Positions 37,623 to 48,580 of a DNA stretch of 64,000 nt are shown piece by piece (positions within the stretch are counted from its first letter, which is position 1; every line of letters begins with the position of its first letter). The DNA is from Symsagittifera roscoffensis. Its lineage: Eukaryota > Xenacoelomorpha > Acoela > Convolutidae. The stretch is taken from contig NC_087068.1 of the NCBI RefSeq assembly GCF_963678635.1, forward strand, positions 13,336,027 through 13,400,026, written 5' to 3'. A model generated the notes under the pieces. It was given only the letters and a program-made list of their open reading frames with translations. It had not been told where the DNA came from and searched no databases. The translations under genes and the position numbers were made by a program.

Positions 37623-39281
37623 TCACTCCACGTCTCTCTTCCTCTTGCGAGATCTCACGTCTTTGTTTGGGGGCGTCGTCGTTATCATCACTGATTCAAC
37701 TTCCTTTTCTCCAACCAACTCTTGCCTCCCCCCTGCTCGAGCCTTAAGGATATTAGTACTTTTAATCATATTACTAGTTCCTACCTTATCCCCCCTTGTA
37801 CATTTAATTATTTTACTGTCAGTTTTCTGTTTCGGAGTAGAGCTGTCTTTACATTTGTCTCCTCTGGTCTTTCTTGATTTCCTCAACTCGACCATCTTGT
37901 TCAGCAGTTCTACTCTGGCTTTCTCCTCTAAACCCGTCCCCATCAGGACAGGCTCACCAAACTTCACCACCGTGTCCCACAGTTCCTCTTTGAAATTATC
38001 CAACGTGGTGTCTTCATCCACTTCTCGATTGAAATCGCTCAAGAACTTTTGCCATGCATCTCTGTCCAGAGTGCCCAGGAAGGCGTCTCTGTTTCCCTCG
38101 AAGGTATTCTTTTCCCTTCTCTCCGCACTCAAGAAGATCATTCCCATGTTGGGATTCTCGCTCGTCAATGACATCTCTGGGTACTTGCGGGGGGACGAGG
38201 TAAAAGGTGGTGTGGGGGTATCTGCCCAGTTTTCTTCACTCAGATCCTTCAACAGTTCCTGCGCAGTGAACTCCTCTTCCGTTGGCTTCTGCTCCGGCGT
38301 GTTTCCCACCTCCATATCCTCTCCTGCCTCACTGAGAGTTTCATCCATGCTCTCATCTCCCGACTCTGCTTCTCTTCTCTCAAAAATCCTCTTGAATCGA
38401 TCTCCCACGGTGCCACTCTTTTTATCCCCAGGGGTGTCTACTGAAAGGGGTGATGGTGTCGTTGGACTCGTCCCCTTGTGTTCTGTCAGTGCCACGTACA
38501 ATGGACCTGCTGCATCCAGCTTCTTTCCTTCCCTATCCCGTTCCACCTGCTCTAGTCCGTAAGGTGCCCGGTATCTCCTTGTGGCAAACAGCATCTCGTC
38601 TGCTTTCAGTGCGATATGCCCTTCCTCGACTATCATCCTGCCGTCGTCCCATGCCGGCAACTGGTTCTCTAGACTTGCCCGCTTAAGTATTCTCAAGGCA
38701 TCTCGCACTTCGATTTTCGGGGGCATCGACCCCCTCATCTTCTTGGCTTGAGTCGTCCATGAGTTTATCTTCACATCGCTGGTATGGAAATAAATCGCTG
38801 CAGTGTAGCCGATGAAGAGCGGGTCCCAGCCGTCGGTAAACTCCTTCTGCCGTTCTTCGATTGTGGTTCTCGCGTAAGGGGACGGGACAACCAGGGAACT
38901 GTTCATCCCTAGGGTCATTCTCCTCACTATGGGGAACTCGGGAATGGTCGTTGGTAGGGCTTCTCTCTCCAATATCGCCTCTAGCTCCTTTTTCACTAAC
39001 TCGAAACTTTTCGTCCATGCAGGAATTCTCAAGATTTCTTGTCCATTGGCTGCCAAGGGATTCAAGTTCCAGAACTTGGGGTAAGTTTCGATGGGGCCCT
39101 CGCGCTTGCCTCCCATCCGGCATTGCAGTTGTCCTCGGAAACTGTACACGATCAACTCCGGATCCTTCACCTTTCCGAAGAGCACCGTGTTGCTCATTTG
39201 TGCCCTTAGCACCTCTTGCTGGCACCAGTTCAGTGTCGTTCCATCTAGTACGCTTATGAGGCTCACGTGTGTTACGGAGTG
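37623..39281 (-). CDS. Unknown protein, frame B part 2, between two in-frame TGAs
   Basis: 552 sense codons in the same frame as parts 1 and 3, entered after TGA at 39282-39284 and ending at TGA 37623-37625. The first half is compact and mixed (ILRIPAWTKSFELVKKELEA; RRMTLGMNSSLVVPSPYART). The second half is acidic and Pro/Thr-rich, then strongly basic at the C-terminus (RSRKRKRDVE), like a nuclear signal just before the stop. No family recognised. Both stops are one C-to-T change from CGA. Confidence 0.55.
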   Translation of the reverse strand, partial: HSVTHVSLISVLDGTTLNWCQQEVLRAQMSNTVLFGKVKDPELIVYSFRGQLQCRMGGKREGPIETYPKFWNLNPLAANGQEILRIPAWTKSFELVKKELEAILEREALPTTIPEFPIVRRMTLGMNSSLVVPSPYARTTIEERQKEFTDGWDPLFIGYTAAIYFHTSDVKINSWTTQAKKMRGSMPPKIEVRDALRILKRASLENQLPAWDDGRMIVEEGHIALKADEMLFATRRYRAPYGLEQVERDREGKKLDAAGPLYVALTEHKGTSPTTPSPLSVDTPGDKKSGTVGDRFKRIFERREAESGDESMDETLSEAGEDMEVGNTPEQKPTEEEFTAQELLKDLSEENWADTPTPPFTSSPRKYPEMSLTSENPNMGMIFLSAERREKNTFEGNRDAFLGTLDRDAWQKFLSDFNREVDEDTTLDNFKEELWDTVVKFGEPVLMGTGLEEKARVELLNKMVELRKSRKTRGDKCKDSSTPKQKTDSKIIKCTRGDKVGTSNMIKSTNILKARAGGRQELVGEKEVESVMITTTPPNKDVRSRKRKRDVE

Positions 39282-40097
39282 TCAATAAGCTGTCACCAGA
39301 GGATCTGGAAACGCGAACGTGACGGCTGGTCCATAGATACAAGTCACGACCTCCCCTAGCCCCCGGATGATCCCCATGGGATCCGATCTCATAGCCAGGC
39401 ATAGGTCCGTTAATAGGGGCATGCCTCCATTCACTCTTCTCCACTCCTCTCTTGTCTTCGGGCTCTTTTCTTCACCAGTCAGGTACCTGTTCTGCATCAG
39501 TAGATACTGCACTAGCAGCGTCCTTAGCCCGGCCGCACACTTGTACGAGTAGGTCTCAATACTCGAGTGTGTTCTTCCCATCGACAGGGGCTCCCCATAC
39601 CTCATTAATCGGTGGAATGACGCCAGTTCACCGTGGGTCAGAAGCACTAACGTCAAATACCCGTCTATTCTGAGGGCGTCCACGCCACGACTGAACATGT
39701 ATGCTGGGCCCATATTAAACAAGTATCTCGGGTAGACAAGGTACAGCGCCAGCAACAGGCTGATAGGCATATTCAATACCTCCTGTATGAACGCTTTGAA
39801 GATCGTCTCCTTCGCGCTGTACACTTCGGTCAGGAACTCTTTTCCCCAACAAGGACTCAAGAACTCGAGAATCTCATGATCCCTCCTCGTCTTTAGCTCA
39901 CCCCACGCGTGCTCCCTCCAGAACCCTCCAATTGTGACCTCATTGGCTGCTGTGACGAACCTGCCAACCGTCATCTCCCTCTCCTCAGCTTTTCCCAGTT
40001 GCTCCTCAAGAAATCCCAGATCTGCTTCACCAGAAGCGGCGCATCCTCTCTTGTTTTCCCTGTGGCGTTTTCCAATCTTGGTGTTAAGAAGGGCCAT
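39282..40097 (-). CDS. Unknown protein, frame B part 1
   Basis: 271 codons from a real ATG (40095-40097) to TGA (39282-39284), overlapping the end of frame A by 127 bp in the -1 frame. The overlapped ~42 residues look less natural than frame A there, so the genuine frame B sequence probably begins near 39980. It has hydrophobic stretches (MPISLLLALYLVYPRYLF; DGYLTLVLLTHG) that could be membrane-embedded or a buried helical core. No family recognised. Confidence 0.5.
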   Translation of the reverse strand: MALLNTKIGKRHRENKRGCAASGEADLGFLEEQLGKAEEREMTVGRFVTAANEVTIGGFWREHAWGELKTRRDHEILEFLSPCWGKEFLTEVYSAKETIFKAFIQEVLNMPISLLLALYLVYPRYLFNMGPAYMFSRGVDALRIDGYLTLVLLTHGELASFHRLMRYGEPLSMGRTHSSIETYSYKCAAGLRTLLVQYLLMQNRYLTGEEKSPKTREEWRRVNGGMPLLTDLCLAMRSDPMGIIRGLGEVVTCIYGPAVTFAFPDPLVTAY

Positions 40098-43000
40098 TTG
40101 CCTCCCTCTTGTGCCAACCGATGCACCATCGACTCCAGTTGCTTCTCCGATGCGGCCACGTTCTTCCTTTCGTTGTTTGGCCCTCTAGATCTGCTGGTCG
40201 AGCTTGTGATGGTCAACTCCATGTCCCGGAACCACAGACTAGCCGTCAGGTGAACTACCACTGGATGATCGTCCCTAATGATCGGGCTGAGCTTAAGTTG
40301 CCTAGCGAAGTTAGATATCTCTAATAAGAGGACCTCGTCTAACACGATGAGGATGTCGGCTAACTCGTAAAAGCCTCTCAACGCATGGGAGACATCCGCC
40401 CATGCCGCCGCGAGTTCTGATTTGCGCAGTCTCAAGTTCGTCGGTTCCAATTCTCGGTTGGGAGCTGCCATCAGGACACGCCACCCATTCCCCTCTGCGA
40501 TCAAGATCAAGATCGCGTACACGAATTGCAGAGCAAGCGGCATGCTCGAGTATCCGGGGGATATTGTGAACGACACTTTTGTCTTGGAGCCGAATCTTGA
40601 GGCAACATTCTCTTGTACTTCATTTATGGCCGCGAATAAAGTCTGGATGGCCTCCCAAATCCTCTTTGGCGTAGGTTCACCACCCTTGAGCTGCTCTAGA
40701 AATCCCGTTGCGTGCAGATGATCGTTCATCCCTGCAAACAGCAGTAACTCTGGTTCGCAGGTCATTTCTGACTTCATTGCCACCACCAGGGTCAACATCT
40801 GGTTTAGCTCCGCTCCCGGCAGGGCATATATCAGGGTCTCTGGCCAAAACAACTTGGGAGACGTTCCTTCAAAATCTGATCCTGCCACGATAACCACCCT
40901 TGCTGCAGCCGGGTCTGCCCTGTCGTAAACTGCTAAGGTTTTGGCCAATTGCGCCTGCCCGCAGGGTTTCCCATATCGGGGATCATTGGCTAATTTTGCG
41001 CCTTCATATGCGGCGTCTGGTAACTCCATCTCTCTCGGGTTCATCAGTTTGTCTACCACTCTCAATTGTGCTGGAGTGGCCACTCTAATCCTGGCAATGC
41101 TGGTTCGGTGTTTGGGAGGCTCCACCACCAGTCCCGGGCTCCCCAAAGACTTGAGAGGTCTGTAATTAATTGGCCCCATCACCGACTTTGTGGGAATTCC
41201 AGTCAGGTCCGCCGTCTCTGTCAACTTCGCTCTCGAGAAACGTGTTTCATGAGCCTTCAACCAGTCCACGCACCGGTGTCTCCCCAAGTCTTCGTGTGAT
41301 ACCTGCTCAAGACCCAAAGTTCTCGCTAGCTCCTGCCTACATTCTAGATCCTCCAGATCCAGTTCCTTGACCTTCTCTTCATATTTCTGTCTAATGGTCT
41401 CCAGTGGCTTCTCTGACCTCTTTTTCTCCGCAACCACCACTGAGGACACTATCGACCCCTGAGGAGTTGCTGATGCCGCTTCATCAGCTTCCATGGGCGA
41501 GGTGCTCGGTAACTTGGTCCGGCTGTTCCTCGAACTGTCTCTAGAATCGGCTCTCTCGCCCAAGCGACTGGATAAAGATCTCGGGTTGAAGAAGGGTGGG
41601 TTTGGAGGTGGTCCGAACGTGACCTGTGCTGTCTCCAGCAGTTTAGCCTCTAGCGCGCATATATGTCTCTGGAAGACGTTGTTCAACCACTCCACCCCTC
41701 TGGGCCTATCAAAGTGAATGCCATCCGCAGATGCATCGTCAGGGAAAGAGGATAGCTCCATTTGCTCAGCCACGTCCAGTAGCCTAAGGGGAAGGACACT
41801 CCTTTGATGTATCTTCCTGACTGTTTCATTCAGGCCTCGCACTTTTGTGTTCATCTCTACTGCATGTTGGTCCGCTCCCATGTTGTAGGGAACAGTACAT
41901 ACCGTGAGAATGGCCGGATCCATTTGGATCCGCATTTCCTCGAGAATGCAGCTCATCTTTTCGTGCAGCCTTGTCACCTTCCTTGCTTCCCCCCTGGACA
42001 CGTCATTCGTCCCGACCATCAGGGTGACCGTGTATACACTCACCATCCCTAGCATCTCAAGTGTCGCTAACATCTGCGGCGTTGCGGCTCCGGCGAAGCT
42101 CAAGATTCCCGTTTGCCAATGGGACTGGATCCGGGTCAGCACCCGCAGCAAGCTGTCCCCAATGATCAAGTGAACCACGCCTTCAGGTACTCGCGGATAC
42201 GTGAAGTATTCCACCCAAGTCGCGTCGTGGAAGCAATCTCTCCTCTCCCTCTGCGCCGCGCTCCAGTCTATCCGATTGTGCTTGCGATATCTCCCTTCCG
42301 TATTCTTCTTGTAGCTCGAGATCACCACACTCCTGACAGGTTGCTCCCCCCAAGTCGAGGGTAAGTCCGCTCTTGCCGGACTCTCGCGATTCCTCAGCTG
42401 TAGCCTCTCGTGCAACTCTTTCAATCGTGACNNNNNNNNNNNNNNNNNNNNNNNAAGCGTTTTTCGCTTCTACCAATTCTTGTCTATTGCGGTTTAATTT
42501 TTCCCGCAGACTTTCTCTCTCGACGTGGAGTTCCCTTTCTAGTTCACTTCTTCTTATTGACATCTGTTCATTCTGTTCTCCTATGCTGCCCACTATGTTG
42601 GTCAAGGCTTCTTCAATTGATGCCCCGTTATCTACTAGTGGCGCCACAAGTGGCGGTGTCACCCTGTCGATCCCAGGTACCTTGGTGCTGGTCAAGATTT
42701 GGGCTTTTATTCTCTGCCTAGACGTCTTTTCATTATCCACCTCTGGGTCCGCCGCTGCGTTGCTTAGCCCTATGTTTCTATTCTGCCCAGTTCGCATTTC
42801 GAAATTCGTCATACTTACAAAACCTCTTGACTGGTCTGATGTGTTTGTGTCTTTGCTTATTTTACTCACTACACTAAATTGGTCCATGGTTCCAGTCTCT
42901 CTGTCGGTGTATGCCTCATTCTCCTGAGTCGAACTATTGAGGCTGACCCGAGATCCAAAGTCAACATTCTCGTCATCGTCCTCTTCTTCTTCCTGGGATT

Positions 43001-43118
43001 CACCTTCATCGCCTGTACCCGCTTCAAAGGTAAATGGAAAGATGTTTCCAACAGTGTTCTTCACTGGCCTGATGTGTACTACCTTTTGGTGGGGTGTAAG
43101 GGCCTTCCAAAATTTTTT
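39971..43118 (-). CDS. Tandem SGNH-hydrolase-like protein, frame A of the multi-ORF block (interrupted by an N gap)
   Basis: Open from 43118, with no ATG at the start, to TGA 39971-39973, across 23 Ns at 42432-42454 where the frame changes by one, so the gap length is wrong or an indel is hidden. N-terminal part: acidic linker and a Glu/Arg coiled coil before the gap. Domain 1 (41675-42172) has all SGNH blocks: IIGDSLLRVL, a block II Gly, GTND and DGIHF (D-x-x-H). Domain 2 (40370-40903) has AGSDF, AGMND and DVSH, a shuffled block I that may abolish catalysis. Known SGNH enzymes hydrolyse esters; CR1/L2 LINE ORF1 proteins carry such an esterase, but no reverse transcriptase is found here. Probably not an ordinary host gene. 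Confidence 0.65.
40370..40903 (-). other. SGNH-like domain 2 with altered block I
   Basis: VIVAGSDFEG stands where GDSL is expected, followed about 50 residues on by LLFAGMNDHLHATG (GxND) and about 110 residues further by WADVSH (D-x-x-H). The order matches domain 1, suggesting internal duplication with loss or relocation of the catalytic Ser. Confidence 0.5.
41675..42172 (-). other. SGNH-hydrolase domain 1, catalytic motifs complete
   Basis: Block I GDSL (Ser codon 42152-42154), block III GTND (starting about 42013) and block V D-x-x-H in DGIHF (near 41720) occur in order and at normal spacing, about 147 residues from Ser to His. 'GILSFAGAATPQM' between them supplies the block II glycine. 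Confidence 0.75.
42432..42454. other. Assembly gap (23 N)
   Basis: Falls inside the coiled-coil region of frame A. The protein-like reading frame before the gap differs by one base from that after it, so the N count is not the true gap size. Confidence 0.99.
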
Positions 43119-45239
43119 TTATAAAACGTGAAGAATCTACCTTCCCGAATTGAAGAATTTGCTAAAAACGCTTACTTTATCGAACAATTGATGTTTTTAT
43201 TAAAAAGCTCAGCTGATTTCTGATCTAATGGTACCAAGATCAACTGAAACTGTATAGTAGTTCTAAAGTTAGTAACCAAAACATCTTTTTTCTAAAGTCA
43301 AAAAATTTCTCTCTCATAGGTTCCGCCTAACTTTTTTCGCAATTCTGTTCTATTCGACCTAAAAATAACTGATCTGAGCTCAGAAGGCCTATAATCTTCT
43401 AGTTCAATGCAAAAACCCTTATTAAAACGCTCTAGCTGAAAAAATTTGCAAAAAAAACTATGCTACCCCTCCGGATTGATGAATCCACTAAATCAAACAC
43501 GTTAACTTCGATTTCTCTGTAACCCGGAAGGTTATCGGCAAACGGGTTTTTAAAATTGTCGATTCTTTAGTGGACGTTGTTTTACTGTTCTAATTCGAAA
43601 ATTTCAATAAAAAATTTTCTTATTTTATAGTGGTCCGTATTTTCAAAAATCACGAGAATTCGGTTTTTGGTACCAAAATAGTTCCTACCACTTCTGAAAT
43701 ATACTCAACCGGTTCTACCTATTATACTAGCAGAGTTAAGATGTAACTCACTAATTAAGCGCTTTTTTCCGTTTCAAAATATATCGATATCTCAAAAAAC
43801 GCGATTTGTGGGGGATCAAAATATCGCTATTTTGATCCTGAAAACCGGTCCGCTTACCGTGTTTTTCAACGAAAAACGATATAAGAGTATTAATATAGGC
43901 TGTATAAGTAAAAATACTAGTAATACTATACCCGTTATGGTTTGTTCAAAATCCGAATTAAAGTGCTTAACTCGGAAGTTCGCAGTTCGGTGAAGGGTCA
44001 CTACAGTGCAGCACTGTCGAGCTCCCCACAGATTACTATCTTATTTTTTGTACCAAAAGGGATACAAAACTTGTTAACGATACCCAAAAGTCGACTGTTG
44101 TTGTCGTTGAGCCCCTTCTTGTTGCTCCTTGTACTGCTTGCCGGACCAGTCTTCTCCCAAGACCCTTCCAAATTGAGCGCAAATCAGCTGACCATTCCGG
44201 AATGAGCGCAATTTATCATTAACGTGCTTAAATGCTCAAATAACCCTACAGTACAAGCCTCACAAACGCGCCACAAAAATGATCGTAACGATCCTGATTG
44301 ATATAAATGCCTGTAACAACAATATATCTATCAACAACAAACGGGAGGGTCGGATCACTTCTTGTCTGGGGGGATGATTTCTACTGATTTTCTTAAACTT
44401 TTTTTTACTGTTTTTGGTTTTTCGTTTATTTTTTATGTTCTTTGTTTTTCTTGGGCACTATACTACTTTTTGTTTGGTTTTTTTTATGTCTTTAAGTGGT
44501 TTTGGTCAGAAAATTCTCAGTGAACAAGGGGACGGCCGATCCCCCCACCCTTCCTGGAACCTGAAGTTTTGGTGTTAACTAGGTTAAAAAGGTATCAAGG
44601 GAATCCGGAAGGCTTCCGGGTTTCGAACTACCCTTCCGCGCCGGCGGTTCGGGCCTATTAAGGGCGTTATTATGAGCATCCGCTCGGCGTGGAGTGCTCG
44701 TTAACGTTTCTGCCGGTCATGATATTAAAAAAGAATAACACCCAGGAGCGCCATAAAAACATCTACGTAATATTCGGCCGGAAGTACATATCGACGGAAA
44801 AAAAGCTAAGCTATATAACGACTGGCCAGCGTCTAAACAGAGCTCTACATGCTTTTCACCGTCTCTACCAAAGCCAGTTCTTTTGGTGGTCTTTTCAACA
44901 TCGGGTCAAAAAAAAACGTTACTGTTCTCCGGCTTCGACCAGAACGCTCAAATTAACTTACTTACATGCAAAATAGTGAGCTCCACGGCTAGATCTCAGT
45001 ATTCCCAGACCACGAGGTCACTCCTAAAAACAGGGTTACTACTATTGATTATATTACTATTGTTTTTGTTCAGTAGATAAAAATCATCATCTCCATCGAA
45101 GATGGATCAACCCTTTCCCTTAACTCCTAGCTTCTCATCGCCAGAAAATGAATCCAGATGTTAATTAAATTCATTTCAGGGCAGAACAAGGAAGCTAAAA
45201 GTTCGTATAAAACAGTTTGAGTTCAAGTCCCAAGACCCC
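43119..45239. other. Flank upstream of the multi-ORF block
   Basis: AT-rich to about 44520, then GC-richer (44530-44710) with no identified gene. A hydrophobic plus-strand open stretch (44090-44205, LLLSLSPFLLLLVLLAG) resembles a signal peptide but has no ATG nearby. The promoter or 5' terminal repeat of the block, if any, should be here; repeat A is not present on this side. Confidence 0.45.
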
Positions 45240-45420
45240 TCCGGATTCCTGAATCCGGGGAAATAACACCCTTGTTTCCTCTCTGGAAGGCTTGTTTCCA
45301 CCCTTCACCGTTAGTATGAATGGCCTTGCAACGATTGTAGCGACACAATCGTTGCAACTCGGAGCGGTCTCTGCTAATGCTCTGTCGTATTTCTCTAAAT
45401 CTCGTAGTTTTTCTCACAAC
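45240..45420 (+). repeat. Left inverted repeat around a LINE relic, with hairpin
   Basis: Matches 49060-49215 in inverse orientation over about 65 bp (TGAATGGCCTTGCAACGATT versus TGAATTGCTTTGTAACGATT). Contains a perfect 13-bp stem TTGCAACGATTGT (45326-45338) / ACAATCGTTGCAA (45345-45357). Confidence 0.7.
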
Positions 45421-45929
45421 TGTCGTGGTTGTTGTTTTCGCAACTTCTATTGTTGTTCTGTTTTTATTTTGGATTTTCACCAAAATGGCCGTTTTTGACA
45501 AATTTCGAATTTTTAAAAATTAAGAATTTCCGAATCCTTCAGCCATCACAATTTGTCTAATCGTCTGAATAACACTGTTAATCCTCTAAAACTGCTAATT
45601 CGGAAGGTTAGCTGCTAGCCCTCCGTTACTGTGTTTTTTTTTCAATTCTGGTCAAATGTCACAAATATTTTTGCGCTATACTTAATAATATAAGCTATTA
45701 CTATTACAATTGATATGTAAAAAAAAACACAAGCAAGACTTACAAAAAAAAACAAGAAAAGTCCTTTCATAAAACTCTCCTAACATCAGGATATATCGAC
45801 CCAAATCCAGAAGCCTTCATGGAATTCAGTCAAATAAAGAAAAAACTGTAAAACTACAACAACTTAAAAGTACTAAAGCTAGAAAGCGTTCACATCTCAA
45901 ACAACTTATTAAAACTTTTAATGATTATA
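45421..45929. other. Spacer inside the inverted-repeat pair
   Basis: AT-rich sequence, possibly the 5' part of the following LINE; no motif readable. Confidence 0.4.
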
Positions 45930-48580
45930 CAATTTTCGGATTTTCCATGACATGGTTCAATGATACAAATGACGGTAAACTATGGACCATAGACAATGAC
46001 AAACATAAGTTGTTCCGATGTAAGGAATCAAGTAAAAAATTGAAGGGGGGTGGAGGGGTCATGTTACTGGTTCCTAAAAAGTTAAACCCAGAGGTAAAAA
46101 ATGACTCAAACAACTTGCACAAAAAGTATGATAGCATCTAGATAGAATTTAAAGCCGGACTCAACAAAAATGATAGAATCACTCTATTAGACCTAGCCTA
46201 CAATAGAAACAACAGAAACAACCATTCACAGTCATTTAATTCAAACCTAATTTTACTAGGAGATTACCATCTCAACTATCACAACGAAGACGACAAACAG
46301 TCTTCAGATACAATCTTAATACCATATAATCTGGACGTCACTATCAAATTAACACCTACTCACTCAAAAGCAATAATTGACTATTTTACCACCGACCTAA
46401 GCAAAAAAGATCTTACAAATAACTCAATAGTTTTCACGTCACCAATTAGGACCGACAGCCAAGCAACAGCATTTGTAACAGAACTTAAGCGGAACAACAA
46501 CGTAAGACCAAGCAAATGTAAAATAAATGACAAATCCAATTACTCCGATTACAAACCCAAACAAAAACTATCAGCTATAAGTTGGAGAAGTTTCTATAGC
46601 AATAGTAATCCCGAAGTATTGTCGACAGCTTCACATCTTTGACACCCTTAAAGAATGTGCCCCACAGAAGACTTCTTTCAATCGCAACGACAAACCAAAG
46701 GTAAACTATGAAGATGATAAACTTATATCCCAACTGTTTAACTTGGAAAAAAGCGAACGCGAAAAATGGATTACAATAAACGACACAAGAAACTCAAAAA
46801 ATCTTCCAACTTCAGTCCATTACCAGAAATTTTTTCGACAATTTCATAACCAATAACTTACAGATGATGAAACTGCTGAATTACAAGTTCTCAACTCTTG
46901 GATGCTTTTTTTGAGATAAGTTCAAAAATCAGGCAATGCCCACCGACTTCTACATGCTACATTCAAAATAATAATAAATTTTTGTTCCGATTCATCACAT
47001 CAGCTGAACGTAAAAAAAATGCATAGTTTTAATTGTCGAAAGGCACCAGGTCCATCCAAAGTTCCAGCCTGGGCATTGAAGGATGGCTGCAATGAACTAA
47101 ACACTTATCTGACATTTCTATACAATGAGTTTTTGAAAAACAAGACACATCCTTGCAAGCTCAAGAAAAGCAATTGTCACACCAATATAAAAAAAAGAGG
47201 ATCGAAAACTACCACAAAATTATAGGCCTATCTCTATAACTGGGGCTCTCTCAAAAATTTTGAAAAATTTTTATATAAACAAATCAACGAATATCTGATA
47301 TCCAATAAACTACTAAATAATACCCAATTTGGGTTCAGATCATCATATTCAACAATCGACGCTATTCTTTATTGCCTTGAAGCATTCAGAGGAGCAATAG
47401 ACAACAAGAAAACATTAGCATGAAAAAAAAAACCATTTGATTCTATTGACCATACTTATCTTAATTAGAAAATAAAAGGGTCAAACTTTTCCGAAGAAGC
47501 TATAGAAATGATCAATTCATTTATCATCAAAGAAACCAGAAAATAATTGTTAATAACACCGAATCCGATATGATTGCACTTGAGCAGGGTGTCCCACAGA
47601 ACACTGTCCTAGACCCTCTAATATTCAATCTCTACATTAGCGATCTCAACAAACAAATTGACAAAACATGCAAAATAGTTCAATATGCGGATGATAAATT
47701 ATTATTCTGTGAAAATAACGAGCCACAAAAAGCTCATAGAGCACTCAAAGCCGATTGCAGTCTGTTGTCAAACTAATTTTAGAACACTCACTTCAGTTGA
47801 ATTCAAAAAAAGCAGAACTCATTGTTTTCAGCAAAAAACATTCAAGGAAAAAGGCTGAAAAGTATACAATAACTCTAGATGATAAAATAATTTCGAAAAC
47901 CAATGTTAAATACCTAGGAACAGATTTAAATCACTTTCTAACATTCCAAGATGAAATGAAAAAGATTTTCAGGAAAATGGCATGCGGAATAAAAAACACT
48001 TCAATCAATCAAAAAGCCATTGCCAGTAAAAACAAGACTCTTGATAATGAATGCACTCATAATTAACAATTTGCATTACCCAGCAACTCTTTTAAGTGGA
48101 ATATCCGCTAACTTAATGATATCTCTGGAAAAACAGTTAAGCTGGGCAGTGAAAACTTCCTGAGATCGTGCAAAGTACGACTCATCTTCAGACTTGAAGC
48201 TAAAACCCAATATATTGCCAGTAACAATGTTCTGGACTATAAAATGTTATGTCACTTTTGGAAAATACAACATCAATTATTGTCAGCCTAAAGTTACATT
48301 GAGTATAATAACCACTAAATAGATATGAATTCAAGAAACAAAAAATTATATTTCGGCGACAGATACAATGGGCAATACATAGAAAATTTCTTCGTCAAAA
48401 AGTCCGTCATAATCTGGAACAAACTAACAGATGATAAAGTCAACTTTAAAGACATACTAACATACAGAAAATCAAAGATAAAATTCAAGAATTATTATTT
48501 AATATTACTTAAAGAAGACCCCTCTGTGGCAATTCAGGGTAAAGTTTCATGGAAAAGCTTTAAGTTTATACAATAACATT
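45930..48580 (+). mobile_element. Decayed LINE with endonuclease and reverse-transcriptase segments
   Basis: Plus-strand pieces in several frames give, in order, an endonuclease-like LILLGDYHLNY (46250-46285), RT 'CRKAPGPSKVPAWALKDG' (47036-47090), 'NTQFGFRSSYSTIDAIL' (47320-47370), 'QGVPQNTVLDPLIFNLYISD' (47587-47646), VQYADDKLLF (47679-47710), 'LNSKKAELIVFSKK', 'VKYLGTDLNHFLTF' and the C-terminal 'GDRYNGQYIENFFVKKSVII' (48355). Multiple stops and frame changes make it inactive. It fits a CR1/Jockey-like APE-type LINE. Confidence 0.88.

Noticed and set aside
37564-38562. 332-codon plus-strand open frame and other plus-strand frames between 34.4 and 43.1 kb
   Set aside because: Antisense shadows of the GC-rich minus-strand block; Ser/Leu-rich composition and no domain.
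42183-42424. Continuation of the frame before the N gap after the gap
   Set aside because: The frame that carries the SGNH motifs is one base off and has the more natural composition. The frame extended through the Ns is an artefact of the gap length.
44090-44205. Signal-peptide-like hydrophobic stretch on the plus strand
   Set aside because: No ATG near its start, a short frame and no downstream exon recognised.
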